From: Thioalkalivibrio sp. ALE31
GTDB taxonomy: Bacteria > Pseudomonadota > Gammaproteobacteria > Ectothiorhodospirales > Ectothiorhodospiraceae
DNA length: 64,000 bases
NCBI RefSeq assembly: GCF_000377405.1
Contig: NZ_KB905023.1
Span: 62,001-126,000, forward strand
Direction: 5' to 3'
The translations under genes were made by a program, and so were the position numbers. The notes beneath the pieces were generated by a model. The model saw only the letters and a list, made by a program, of their open reading frames with translations, was not told where the DNA came from and made no database searches. This document shows, piece by piece, positions 55,856 to 63,309 of the stretch (its first letter is position 1; each line of letters begins with the position of its first letter).

Positions 55856-57567
55856 GTGGCCCCCTCGTGTTCCGCCGCCAGGCGCATCGGGATTTCCGGC
55901 ATCGCGTCCGGGCGCACATTGAACATGCGCAGGGCCGAGCCAACGACCTGCCGGAACACGGGGGCCGCGACGGCCCCGCCGTAGTAGACCCCGGCATCGG
56001 GTTCGTCGATCACCACGGCCATCACGAAGCGCGGATCAGAGGCCGGGGCCAGGCCGACAAAACTGGAGAAATAGCGGTCCTCGGTATAGCCACCCGGCCC
56101 GCTCTTGCGGCTGGTGCCGGTCTTGCCGGCCACCCGGTAGCCATCGATCGCCGCCTGGCGGGCCGTGCCCTCGGTGCCGATCACGTGCTCCATCATCGCC
56201 AGTACCTGGTGCGCGGTGCGCGGGGACATCACCCGCGCCGGTTCGCGCAGGTCGTCGGCGGTGCGCACCAGCCGGACCGGCACGCGCTCCCCGTCGTTGG
56301 CGAAGGCGGTGTAGGCGGCCGCCATCTGGAGCGGCGACAGCGACAGGCCGTAGCCATAGCCGAGCGTGGCCTGCTCGACCTCGCGCCAGGTGGTGAAGTC
56401 CCGCAGGCGCCCGCGGGCCTCGCCGGGGAAATGGGTGCCCGGCGCCTGCCCGAACCCGGCCTGGTGGAGGGTCTGCCAGAAGCGATCCGCCGGGGTTTCC
56501 AGCGCCAGCTGCGTGGCCCCGACGTTGCTGGAGCGGGCAATCAGGGTGGTCAGGTCGATGGTCCCGTAATCGCGCAGGTCACGAACGGTCAGGCGCCCGA
56601 CACGCATGGTACCGGGGCCTGTCTCCAGCGTGGCGTTGGCATCCACCACCCCGGCATCCAGGGCCGCCGCGACGGTGAAGGGCTTCATCACCGAGCCCGG
56701 CTCCATGGTATCGGTGATGGCGCGGTTGCGAGCGCGGTCGGAACGGATGGCACCACGGTTATTCGGATTGAAGCCGGGCTGGTTGACCAGCGCGAGCACC
56801 TCGCCGCTGCGGGCGTCCAGCATCACCGCGGAGCCGCCCCGCGCGTTGTGTTCGGCGACCGCGGCCTTCAGCTCGCGGTAGGCCAGGTACTGCAGGCGCT
56901 GATCCAGGGTCAGCGCCAGCGTATTGCCGTCCCGCGCGGGGCGAATGCTGGCGACGTCGCGGATGGTGCGGCCGTGGCGATCGCGCAGCACGCGCTTGGC
57001 TCCCGGCTGGCCCGAGAGCCACTGATCGAAGGCCAGCTCGACGCCCTCCTGGCCCTGATCGTCGATGTTGGTGTAGCCGAGTACGTGCGACGTCGCCTCG
57101 CCGTGCGGATAGTAGCGACGGAACTCGCGGGTCAGCCCCACCCCCTGCATGCGCAGCGCGGCCACGCGTTCGGCCTGTTCCGGCAGCATGTGGCGGCGCA
57201 GATAGACGAACTCGCGCGAGGACCGGCTCTCGATCCGCTCCGCCAGCCACGCAGGCTCCACCTCCAGCGCCGCCGCCAGATCCGACCAGCGATCGCGCTG
57301 TTCCATCAGGTCCTGCGGATTGGCCCAGGCGGTCTGCACCGGGGCCGAGATCGCCAGCGGTTCACCATGGCGGTCGGTGATCATGCCGCGATGGGCGGAC
57401 TCGGTCAGGGTACGCACCTGGCGCTGTTCGCCCTGCGAGGTCAGGAAGTCGCGCTCCAGCACCTGCAGGTCGACGGCGCGCAACAGCAACGCGATGCCCG
57501 CCAGCGCGAACACGCCGATCACGACCTTCAGGCGACCGCCGCTGATCTGCCGCTTCAGCGCGCCCAC
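55852..57567 (-). CDS. ftsI: septal transpeptidase FtsI (PBP3)
   Basis: A 571-residue class B penicillin-binding protein cross-linking septal peptidoglycan. One membrane anchor (about residues 14-31), a PBP dimerisation domain, and a transpeptidase domain with SVMK (active serine, in EPGSVMKPF), SSN and KTGTSRK. The start is GTG at 57565-57567, overlapping the ftsL end by 13 nt, with GGGGGTG upstream. Confidence 0.96.
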   Translation of the reverse strand: MGALKRQISGGRLKVVIGVFALAGIALLLRAVDLQVLERDFLTSQGEQRQVRTLTESAHRGMITDRHGEPLAISAPVQTAWANPQDLMEQRDRWSDLAAALEVEPAWLAERIESRSSREFVYLRRHMLPEQAERVAALRMQGVGLTREFRRYYPHGEATSHVLGYTNIDDQGQEGVELAFDQWLSGQPGAKRVLRDRHGRTIRDVASIRPARDGNTLALTLDQRLQYLAYRELKAAVAEHNARGGSAVMLDARSGEVLALVNQPGFNPNNRGAIRSDRARNRAITDTMEPGSVMKPFTVAAALDAGVVDANATLETGPGTMRVGRLTVRDLRDYGTIDLTTLIARSSNVGATQLALETPADRFWQTLHQAGFGQAPGTHFPGEARGRLRDFTTWREVEQATLGYGYGLSLSPLQMAAAYTAFANDGERVPVRLVRTADDLREPARVMSPRTAHQVLAMMEHVIGTEGTARQAAIDGYRVAGKTGTSRKSGPGGYTEDRYFSSFVGLAPASDPRFVMAVVIDEPDAGVYYGGAVAAPVFRQVVGSALRMFNVRPDAMPEIPMRLAAEHEGAT

Positions 57568-57839
57568 ACATCACCCCCGATCACCACGATGCGGTCGGAA
57601 TCCGGCTGGATCATGTCCAGCTGCCGGCGCGCCTGTTCCTCGACCCGGCCCTGGGTCGCCCAGGTCGACTGCTCGATCTGCAACTGCGTCCATTCCAGAT
57701 TCAGGACATCGCGCTGGGCGAGCGCCTGCTGCTGGTCGACGAAGGCCTGGCGGGCCTCGTGCTTCGCCGCGACGACCCCGATCGCCGAGGCAAACACCCC
57801 GGTCGCCAGCGCCACTGCAAGGAGTCCGCGCGCGACCAT
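57555..57839 (-). CDS. ftsL: cell division protein FtsL
   Basis: A 94-residue bitopic division protein: a membrane helix at about residues 4-24, followed by a heptad-rich coiled coil (residues 30-72) that pairs with FtsB. The position between rsmH and ftsI is diagnostic because the sequence is poorly conserved. The start overlaps the rsmH stop by one base. Confidence 0.9.
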   Translation of the reverse strand: MVARGLLAVALATGVFASAIGVVAAKHEARQAFVDQQQALAQRDVLNLEWTQLQIEQSTWATQGRVEEQARRQLDMIQPDSDRIVVIGGDVWAR

Positions 57840-58774
57840 CAGAGTCGCTCCCCGACACGCAGCACGGCCGAGCGCGAGCGCGGATTAATGCGCTGTTCCT
57901 CGCGATCGGCGTGCACCGGCTTGCCGACCGGCCGCAGCTTGCGCTCCGGCTCCTCCGGCATCACCGGCAGGCCCTTCGGCAGCCGCACGTCGGACATCGG
58001 CTTGCGCAGGGCCTGCTTCACCATGCGGTCTTCCAGCGAATGAAAGCTGATGACCACCAGCCGCGCGCCGGGCGGCAGGACGTCCGGGATCGTGGCCAAC
58101 CACTGCTCCAGTTCGGCCAGCTCCCGGTTCACAAAGATGCGCAGGGCCTGGAAGGTGCGGGTCGCCGGGTGCTTGCCCGGCTCGCGCTTCGGCACGGCCC
58201 GGCGCACGATCTCGGCCAGCGCGGCGGTGCGGGTGATCGGCGCCTCGGCCCGCGCGGCCGCGATGGCGCGGGCGATACGCCGCGAGTGGCGCTCCTCGCC
58301 ATAGTGGTAGATCACATCGGCGATCTCGCCCTCGTCGGCGCGCGCCAGCCAGTCCGCGGCGCTCTCGCCACTGGCGGGGTCCATGCGCATATCCAGCGGA
58401 CCATCATGCTGAAAGCTGAAGCCGCGCTCGGGCGTATCGAGCTGCGGCGAGGACACGCCCAGATCCAGGAACACCCCGTCCGGACCGCGCTCGGGGAAGC
58501 GCCGGCGCAACGTGTCCGCCATGGTCGAGAACGGCCCGGCCTCGAAGGCGAAGCGGGGGTCGTCGGCCAGCGCCTCGGCGGACGCCGCGGCTTCCGGGTC
58601 GCGGTCCATGGCCAGAAGCCGGCCCTCCGGCCCCAGCCGCTCCAGGATGGCCCGGCTATGGCCACCGCGGCCGAAGGTGCCATCGACATAGAAGCCGTCA
58701 GCTCGCACGGCCAGGCCCTCCAGCACCGCGTCGCGCAGCACCGGAATATGGGAGACGGATTCCATGCCCGTCAC
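57839..58774 (-). CDS. rsmH: 16S rRNA (cytosine-1402-N4)-methyltransferase RsmH
   Basis: A 311-residue SAM-dependent enzyme that methylates C1402 in the 16S decoding centre; RsmI, also in this window, methylates the 2'-OH of the same nucleotide. The SAM-binding motif GTFGRGGHSRAIL and FLDLGVSSPQLD are intact. The start may be GTG at 58772-58774 (GTGA overlap with mraZ) or ATG at 58765; neither has a strong ribosome binding site. Confidence 0.95.
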   Translation of the reverse strand: MTGMESVSHIPVLRDAVLEGLAVRADGFYVDGTFGRGGHSRAILERLGPEGRLLAMDRDPEAAASAEALADDPRFAFEAGPFSTMADTLRRRFPERGPDGVFLDLGVSSPQLDTPERGFSFQHDGPLDMRMDPASGESAADWLARADEGEIADVIYHYGEERHSRRIARAIAAARAEAPITRTAALAEIVRRAVPKREPGKHPATRTFQALRIFVNRELAELEQWLATIPDVLPPGARLVVISFHSLEDRMVKQALRKPMSDVRLPKGLPVMPEEPERKLRPVGKPVHADREEQRINPRSRSAVLRVGERL

Positions 58775-59211
58775 AACGCGATGGACTCGAGCGCTTCGTC
58801 ATCCACGTCACCCCCCAGCACCTGGGCGCAGGTCTCCTCCCAGGTGGCCTCGTCCCAGATCTCGAACTTCTTGCCCTGCCCCAGCAGCACGACCCGCTTT
58901 TCCAGGCCGGCGTACTGACGCAGGGGAGTGGGCAGCAGCAACCGGCCGCTGCCATCCAGCTCGCATTCGGTGGCGTGACCCACCAGCAGGCGCTGCAGGT
59001 TGCGCACCTTGGGATTCATGTTGGGGCGGGACATCAGGTTCTGCTCGATGCGCTCCCATTCCGGAAACGGGTAGAGGAGGAGGCAACGGGAGGGATCAAC
59101 GGTAATCACCAGCTGGCTGTTGCAGCTCGCAGCGAGGTCGTCGCGATACCGCGCCGGCATGGCCAGGCGGCCCTTCGCATCCAGATTGAGCTGGCTGACG
59201 CCTCGAAACAT
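58771..59211 (-). CDS. mraZ: transcriptional regulator MraZ
   Basis: A 146-residue member of the MraZ/SpoVT-AbrB-like family with two tandem swapped-hairpin domains, each carrying the DxxGR pattern (LDAKGRLAMPARYRD and LDGSGRLLLPTPLR). In E. coli MraZ represses its own dcw promoter through repeated TGGG boxes, and three such boxes lie upstream here. It is the first gene of the dcw cluster. No clear Shine-Dalgarno precedes the ATG at 59209-59211. Confidence 0.96.
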   Translation of the reverse strand: MFRGVSQLNLDAKGRLAMPARYRDDLAASCNSQLVITVDPSRCLLLYPFPEWERIEQNLMSRPNMNPKVRNLQRLLVGHATECELDGSGRLLLPTPLRQYAGLEKRVVLLGQGKKFEIWDEATWEETCAQVLGGDVDDEALESIAL

Positions 59212-59229
59212 GGCTGGTAGCGGTGGTTA

Positions 59230-59254
59230 CCCACCTTTCCCCACTTTGACCCAC
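59230..59254 (-). promoter_or_regulatory. MraZ operator (three GTGGG boxes)
   Basis: Three GTGGG boxes on the minus strand (59250-59254, 59240-59244, 59230-59234) repeat with an exact 10-bp period. This matches the TGGG-box arrangement bound by MraZ in E. coli. They lie just downstream of the mraZ -10 box, within the expected transcript leader, which suits autorepression. Confidence 0.85.
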
Positions 59255-59262
59255 TTTTCGAC

Positions 59263-59292
59263 ACTATAGGTACGGGCATCCTCCAGAGTCAA
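59263..59292 (-). promoter_or_regulatory. mraZ (dcw cluster) promoter
   Basis: TTGACT (59287-59292) and TATAGT (59263-59268), spaced 18 nt apart on the minus strand, are each one base from the sigma-70 consensus. This is the best promoter seen in the window and probably drives much of the dcw cluster. Confidence 0.8.
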
Positions 59293-59494
59293 GAAAATCG
59301 ACCCCGAAAAACAAAAAATAAGCGTTGAATCACAGAGACTTAGCGCGACCGACGCGAGGGCGCCGAAAGAGCTGGAAGAAGGGTATTAAAAGCCTTGCGT
59401 TGAGGCCCAAACTTCATGCATCACTTTACAAGTTTGCCGCGGACACAGCGGGACCGGCCCGAACCGGCACGGCGGCGGGAGACTCGCAGGTGGG
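59293..59494. other. spacer between mraZ promoter and rnpB end
   Basis: No gene is seen here. The only notable sequence is AAAAGCCTTGCGTT at 59388-59401, which recurs in inverted orientation at 59874-59887, over the -35 region of the rnpB promoter. Confidence 0.5.
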
Positions 59495-59499
59495 AAAAA

Positions 59500-59845
59500 G
59501 TGGGAGCCGGCCATAAGCCGGGTTCTGTCGTGGACAGTCATTCATCTGGGACGTCCGTCACCGGACGCCTCGTGCAGCCTACCCGGGTGCGATGCGGGCC
59601 ACACCATGCACCCCTATTTGGCCTTGCTCCGGACGGGGTTTACCCTGCCACGAACTGTTACCAGTCGCGCGGTGCGCTCTTACCGCACCATTTCACCCTT
59701 ACCTGTGCCCGAAGGCCATCGGCGGTGTATTTTCTGCGGCACTTTCCGTCGGCTCGCGCCGCCCAGGTGTTACCTGGCGTCCTGCCCTGCGGAGCCCGGA
59801 CTTTCCTCCACATCCGAGGATGCAGCGACTGCCCGGCCGACTCCC
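59500..59845 (-). ncRNA. rnpB: RNase P RNA (type A)
   Basis: The catalytic RNA of RNase P, which trims tRNA 5' leaders. Conserved blocks on the minus strand include GAGGAAAGTCCGGGCTCC, ACAGNAA-type P-loop sequences, GGTAAGGGTGAAA, AAGGCCAAATAGGGGT and GACTGTCCACGACAGAACCC. The P1 stem pairs the 5' end (59835-59845) with 59502-59512. A U5 run (59495-59499) follows P1, so the 3' end and terminator are close to 59500. Ends are estimates of a few nucleotides. Confidence 0.96.
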
Positions 59846-59851
59846 GCGCTC

Positions 59852-59880
59852 CTTGTACGCCGCCCCGCCCCGGAACGCAA
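59852..59880 (-). promoter_or_regulatory. rnpB promoter
   Basis: TTGCGT (59875-59880) and TACAAG (59852-59857) with a 17-nt spacer lie immediately upstream of the inferred rnpB 5' end. A GC-rich discriminator (GAGCGCG) follows, as expected for a stable RNA promoter. Confidence 0.65.
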
Positions 59881-59918
59881 GGCTTTTCAGGGGCCTGGCC
59901 GCCGACGCCCCCCTTTTG

Positions 59919-60147
59919 TTCACCACGAAGCACACGAAGGCACGAAGAAGGGCAAGGTCAAAAGCAATGACAGGAAGGCTGGAAGGATAGAAGGGCGTTA
60001 CTGCTGGCAGGATTGGCCGGACACTCATTGCTACACCGTCCGAGCCCAGTGGGTTCAACCCGCATTCATTCCTTCAAACCTTCGCGACTTCCTGTGAAGC
60101 GCCCTTGACCTTGCCCTTCTTCGTGCCTTCGTGTGCTTCGTGGTGAA
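59919..60147. repeat. CACGAAG-rich inverted repeat element
   Basis: Two perfect 43-bp inverted arms (59919-59961 and 60105-60147) flank a 143-bp centre. Each arm is built from CACGAAG-type units (CACGAAG, CACACGAAGG, CACGAAGAAGGG). Similarity continues imperfectly inward (ACAGGAAG and GAAGG blocks), so the whole 229 bp is a long quasi-palindrome. It lies between the rnpB promoter and the rsmI 3' end and encodes nothing recognisable. It could act as a strong RNA hairpin or be a mobile repeat. Confidence 0.85.
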
Positions 60148-60156
60148 AACCAAGCC

Positions 60157-61041
60157 TTAGCTTTGGGCGTCCTTGAGGGCCAGGGCGCGGGCGTAGACGC
60201 GGTTGCGTGGCAGGTCGGTCGCATCGGAGAGCAGGCGCGCGGCACGCTTGAGGGGGAGCTCCTGCAGCAGCGCGGTGAGCAGGCGCTCGTGTTCGGCCGC
60301 CAGCGGCTCGTCGGCCTCGCCGCCGGTTTCCGGGGCCGGCGCCGCCCCCAGGATCAGGACAAACTCGCCGCGGGTGCGGTTGGCATCCGCATCCAGCCAG
60401 GCCGGGAGGTCCGCAGCGACGCCCCGGTAGTGCTCCTCGAACTGCTTGGTCAGCTCGCGCGCCAGGAATACCTCGCGCTCGGGCGCCAGTCCGGCAAGGT
60501 CCCCGGCCGCAGCCCGGATACGATGAGACGACTCGAACACGATCGTCGTAACCGGCTGGGCCAGCAGCACCTCCAGCTGCCGCCGACGCGCCCCGGCCGC
60601 GTGCGGCAGAAAGCCCTCGAAACAGAATCGGTCGGACGGCAAGCCCGCCACGGCCAGCGCCGCCAGCGGGGCGCTGGGGCCCGGAACGGCCCGCACCGGC
60701 GCGCCCACCTCCCGCGCCGCGCGCACCAGACGGAAGCCGGGATCGGACACCAGCGGCGTGCCCGCATCCGAGACCAGGGCCACCGACTCCCCCGCCTGCA
60801 ATGCCTCGAGCAGCGCCGGGATTCGCTCGGCCTCGTTGTGCTCGTGCAGGCTGACCAGCGGCGTATGCACACCCAGGTGGGCCAGCAGTCCGGCGCTGTG
60901 TCGCGTATCCTCCGCGGCAATCCGCTGCACCCGGGCCAGGATCTCGCCCGCACGCGGGCTCATGTCGCCGAGATTACCAATCGGCGTGGCCACTACCCAC
61001 AACGTGCCCCAGTTCGTTGACACGGCCTGATGCGCTTTCAA
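60157..61041 (-). CDS. rsmI: 16S rRNA (cytidine-1402-2'-O)-methyltransferase RsmI
   Basis: A 294-residue SAM-dependent tetrapyrrole-methylase-fold enzyme that 2'-O-methylates C1402 of 16S rRNA, partner to RsmH. Motifs VVATPIGNLGDMSPRA, AAEDTRHSAGLL and VSDAGTPLVSDPGFRLVR are conserved. The TTG at 61039-61041 is chosen because GAGGAG lies 6 nt upstream. Longer starts (61101, 61113) would run into the divergent lpoA, and a GTG at 61023 is an alternative. Confidence 0.93.
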   Translation of the reverse strand: MKAHQAVSTNWGTLWVVATPIGNLGDMSPRAGEILARVQRIAAEDTRHSAGLLAHLGVHTPLVSLHEHNEAERIPALLEALQAGESVALVSDAGTPLVSDPGFRLVRAAREVGAPVRAVPGPSAPLAALAVAGLPSDRFCFEGFLPHAAGARRRQLEVLLAQPVTTIVFESSHRIRAAAGDLAGLAPEREVFLARELTKQFEEHYRGVAADLPAWLDADANRTRGEFVLILGAAPAPETGGEADEPLAAEHERLLTALLQELPLKRAARLLSDATDLPRNRVYARALALKDAQS

Positions 61042-61071
61042 TACTGACTCCTCATTCGCCAGGGAAACCTC

Positions 61072-62943
61072 GTGACCACCATCGTGCCCCGACCCCTTCA
61101 TCGCGCCGGACACGCCCGGCCCCTGTCCCGCCTTGCTCTGTTGCTACTGGCCTCGGCCATTGTGGTCGGGTGCGCCACGCCGCGCCCGGACCCGGAGCCG
61201 GCCCCGGAACCCGAACCCCGCGCGGACCTGGCTGAACTCCCGCCGGAGGTCCGCGCCAGCCTGCTGCTGAGCGAAGCGCGTTCGCGCCCGGAACCCGAGA
61301 CGGTCCGGGGTGCGATCGAAGCCGTCCTGGCACTGGACCCGGCGACGCCGGATCAGCTGGAGCGGGCCGACACCCTCTGGGCCGAGCTGCCCGACGCCGA
61401 ACGGGACTCCCAGGCCGGCCGCCTGCTGGGCGCGCGCCTGGCGGCGGCCCAGCGTGACTGGGACCTGGCCCGCGAGCGTCTCGGGGCGGACGATCCGGAC
61501 GATCCGACGCGTTCACCGGAGGTCTATCGTGAAGGCCTGTCGCTCCACGCCCGGCTGCTGGAACACGAAGGCCAATGGTATCAGGCCCTGGACGCCCGCC
61601 TGCGCCTGGACGGGCTCCTGATCATGGAGCCGGATCTGCACAGCGAGAACCAGCAGCGCTTGTGGGGTCTGCTTGCGGCCCTGCGCCCGGCCCAGCGCGA
61701 ACGAGTGACCGGCAACCACCCGCCGGATGGCGATGCCTGGGTCAGCCTGTTCCGGCTGCTGCGCGGCGCCGACACGCTGGACGCGGCACGCCAGGCCGCT
61801 GGCCAGTGGCGGGAACGCCATCCCTCGCACCCGGCCAACAGCCTGCTGCCGGAGCTGCTGGCGTCCCATCCCCTGACGCCGGACGCACCCGGCGACACTC
61901 TGGTGCTCCTGCCCCTGTCGGGCGATCTCGGCGAGCTCGGCAACGCCGTCCTGGACGGCATCACCCGCGCCTACTACGCAGAGGGGACCAGCAACGGGCG
62001 CCTGATCGTTCGCGACACTCGCGGGGAGCCGGATGCCGCGGCCGCGCTCTACCGGCGCGGCGTGGAATCGGGCGTCGCGCGCATCATCGGCCCACTGCGG
62101 CGCGAATCGGTTCAGCAGGTCGCAACCAGCGATCAGGCCGTTCCATCCGTGCTGCTGAACCGGGCCGGCACCATTGCCCACGAAGCGATGACCACGCTGG
62201 CTCTGAACCCGGAAGAGGACGCCCGGGCCGTGGCCGATCGCGCCGCGCGCGCCGGCTGGCTGCACCCGCTGGTGATCCTGCCGGAGGGGGCCTTCGGCGA
62301 TCGCGTGGCGAGCGCCTACCAGGCGACGCTCGCCGAGGACGATCGACGCCCGCGCGACGTGATCCGGGTCCAGCCCACTGCGGGCGAACTGAACGCCACC
62401 ATTGGCAATGCCCTGGGGATCCCGCAAAGCGAATCCCGCATTCGCGAGGTGGCGCGCCGGACCGGGCTGGAACTGGAGGCGGATCCGCAGGTACGTGCCG
62501 ATGTGGACCATCTGTTCATCGCCGGGTCGGCCCCGCAGGTGCGGCGTATCGTGCCGCACGTGCACTTTCACCGCGCGAGCCACCTGCCGATGATGGCGAC
62601 GGCCCATGTCTATTCGGGCCGTCCGGATGCGAATCGCGATGCCGACCTGAACGGGATCGTATTTCCCGACGCGCCGCGCCTGTTCGACCGAGTAAGCCCG
62701 CTGGGCGAAGAAGCGGACGCCGGCGACGAGGCACTGCCCCGTTTTGTCGCCCTGGGGATGGACGCGCTGCGCCTGAGCCTGCGCCAGGAAGCGGTGCGCA
62801 GCGCCCCGCATCACCAGCTGGTCGGCGCCACCGGGACCTGGGGCCTGAACCCGTTCAATCATGAATGGGTGCGGGAGCCGGCCTGGGCGCGCTTCGAGCG
62901 CGGCGAACCCCGGCGCATCGACCTCCCCGCCGGAGGCTCCTGA
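61072..62943 (+). CDS. lpoA: penicillin-binding protein activator LpoA
   Basis: A 623-residue outer-membrane lipoprotein that activates PBP1a. The signal peptide ends in a lipobox with the acylated cysteine at residue 34 (AIVVGC). A Pro/Glu-rich linker and helical TPR-like N-terminal domain (about residues 55-255) precede a periplasmic-binding-protein-like C-terminal domain (about 265-600). The start is GTG at 61072, with AGGGA upstream. The divergent rsmI and downstream yraN match E. coli yraLMN. Confidence 0.93.
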   Translation: MTTIVPRPLHRAGHARPLSRLALLLLASAIVVGCATPRPDPEPAPEPEPRADLAELPPEVRASLLLSEARSRPEPETVRGAIEAVLALDPATPDQLERADTLWAELPDAERDSQAGRLLGARLAAAQRDWDLARERLGADDPDDPTRSPEVYREGLSLHARLLEHEGQWYQALDARLRLDGLLIMEPDLHSENQQRLWGLLAALRPAQRERVTGNHPPDGDAWVSLFRLLRGADTLDAARQAAGQWRERHPSHPANSLLPELLASHPLTPDAPGDTLVLLPLSGDLGELGNAVLDGITRAYYAEGTSNGRLIVRDTRGEPDAAAALYRRGVESGVARIIGPLRRESVQQVATSDQAVPSVLLNRAGTIAHEAMTTLALNPEEDARAVADRAARAGWLHPLVILPEGAFGDRVASAYQATLAEDDRRPRDVIRVQPTAGELNATIGNALGIPQSESRIREVARRTGLELEADPQVRADVDHLFIAGSAPQVRRIVPHVHFHRASHLPMMATAHVYSGRPDANRDADLNGIVFPDAPRLFDRVSPLGEEADAGDEALPRFVALGMDALRLSLRQEAVRSAPHHQLVGATGTWGLNPFNHEWVREPAWARFERGEPRRIDLPAGGS

Positions 62944-63300
62944 GTGTTTCGCCCGGGCGTCTCGGGACAGGCCGCCGAGGACCGGGCCGCCGCCTACCTC
63001 GAGACCCGCGGCCTGGAGATCCGGGCTCGCAACGTCCGCCGCCCGTATGGCGAGCTCGACCTCGTCGCCCAGGAGGGTGACACGCTCGTGCTGGTGGAGG
63101 TACGCAAACGCAGCCACCCCGGGTTCGGGGGCGGCGCGGAGAGCATCGACCGGCGCAAGCAGGCGCGCCTGCTACGGGTCGCCGAGGCCTATTTACAGGA
63201 GCATGCCTGGAACGGGCCGGTGCGTTTCGATGTCATGACTCTGGATGGTCGCGACCGGATCGACTGGCTGCAGGACGCCATCCAGGCACCCACCGATTAA
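62944..63300 (+). CDS. yraN: YraN family endonuclease-like protein (UPF0102)
   Basis: A 118-residue restriction-endonuclease-fold protein of uncertain function. The family pattern is complete: GQAAEDRAAAYLETRGLEI, YGELDLVAQEGDTLVLVEVRKR with the Asp and Glu-x-Arg/Lys active-site-like residues, and a C-terminal RFDVMTL. It starts with GTG directly after the lpoA TGA. Confidence 0.93.
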   Translation: MFRPGVSGQAAEDRAAAYLETRGLEIRARNVRRPYGELDLVAQEGDTLVLVEVRKRSHPGFGGGAESIDRRKQARLLRVAEAYLQEHAWNGPVRFDVMTLDGRDRIDWLQDAIQAPTD

Positions 63301-63309
63301 GCCCACCCC

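Noticed and set aside
55819-57888. 689-codon open frame antisense to ftsI and ftsL
   Set aside because: Complete overlap with recognised division genes and no domain signature.
59491-59504. Two TGGG boxes spaced like an MraZ site at the rnpB 3' end
   Set aside because: They are fully explained by the P1 stem plus the U-tract terminator of rnpB, and only two boxes are present.
59919-60147. CRISPR array in the CACGAAG-rich region
   Set aside because: The repeats are short, adjacent and arranged as one inverted pair, without regular spacers or cas genes.
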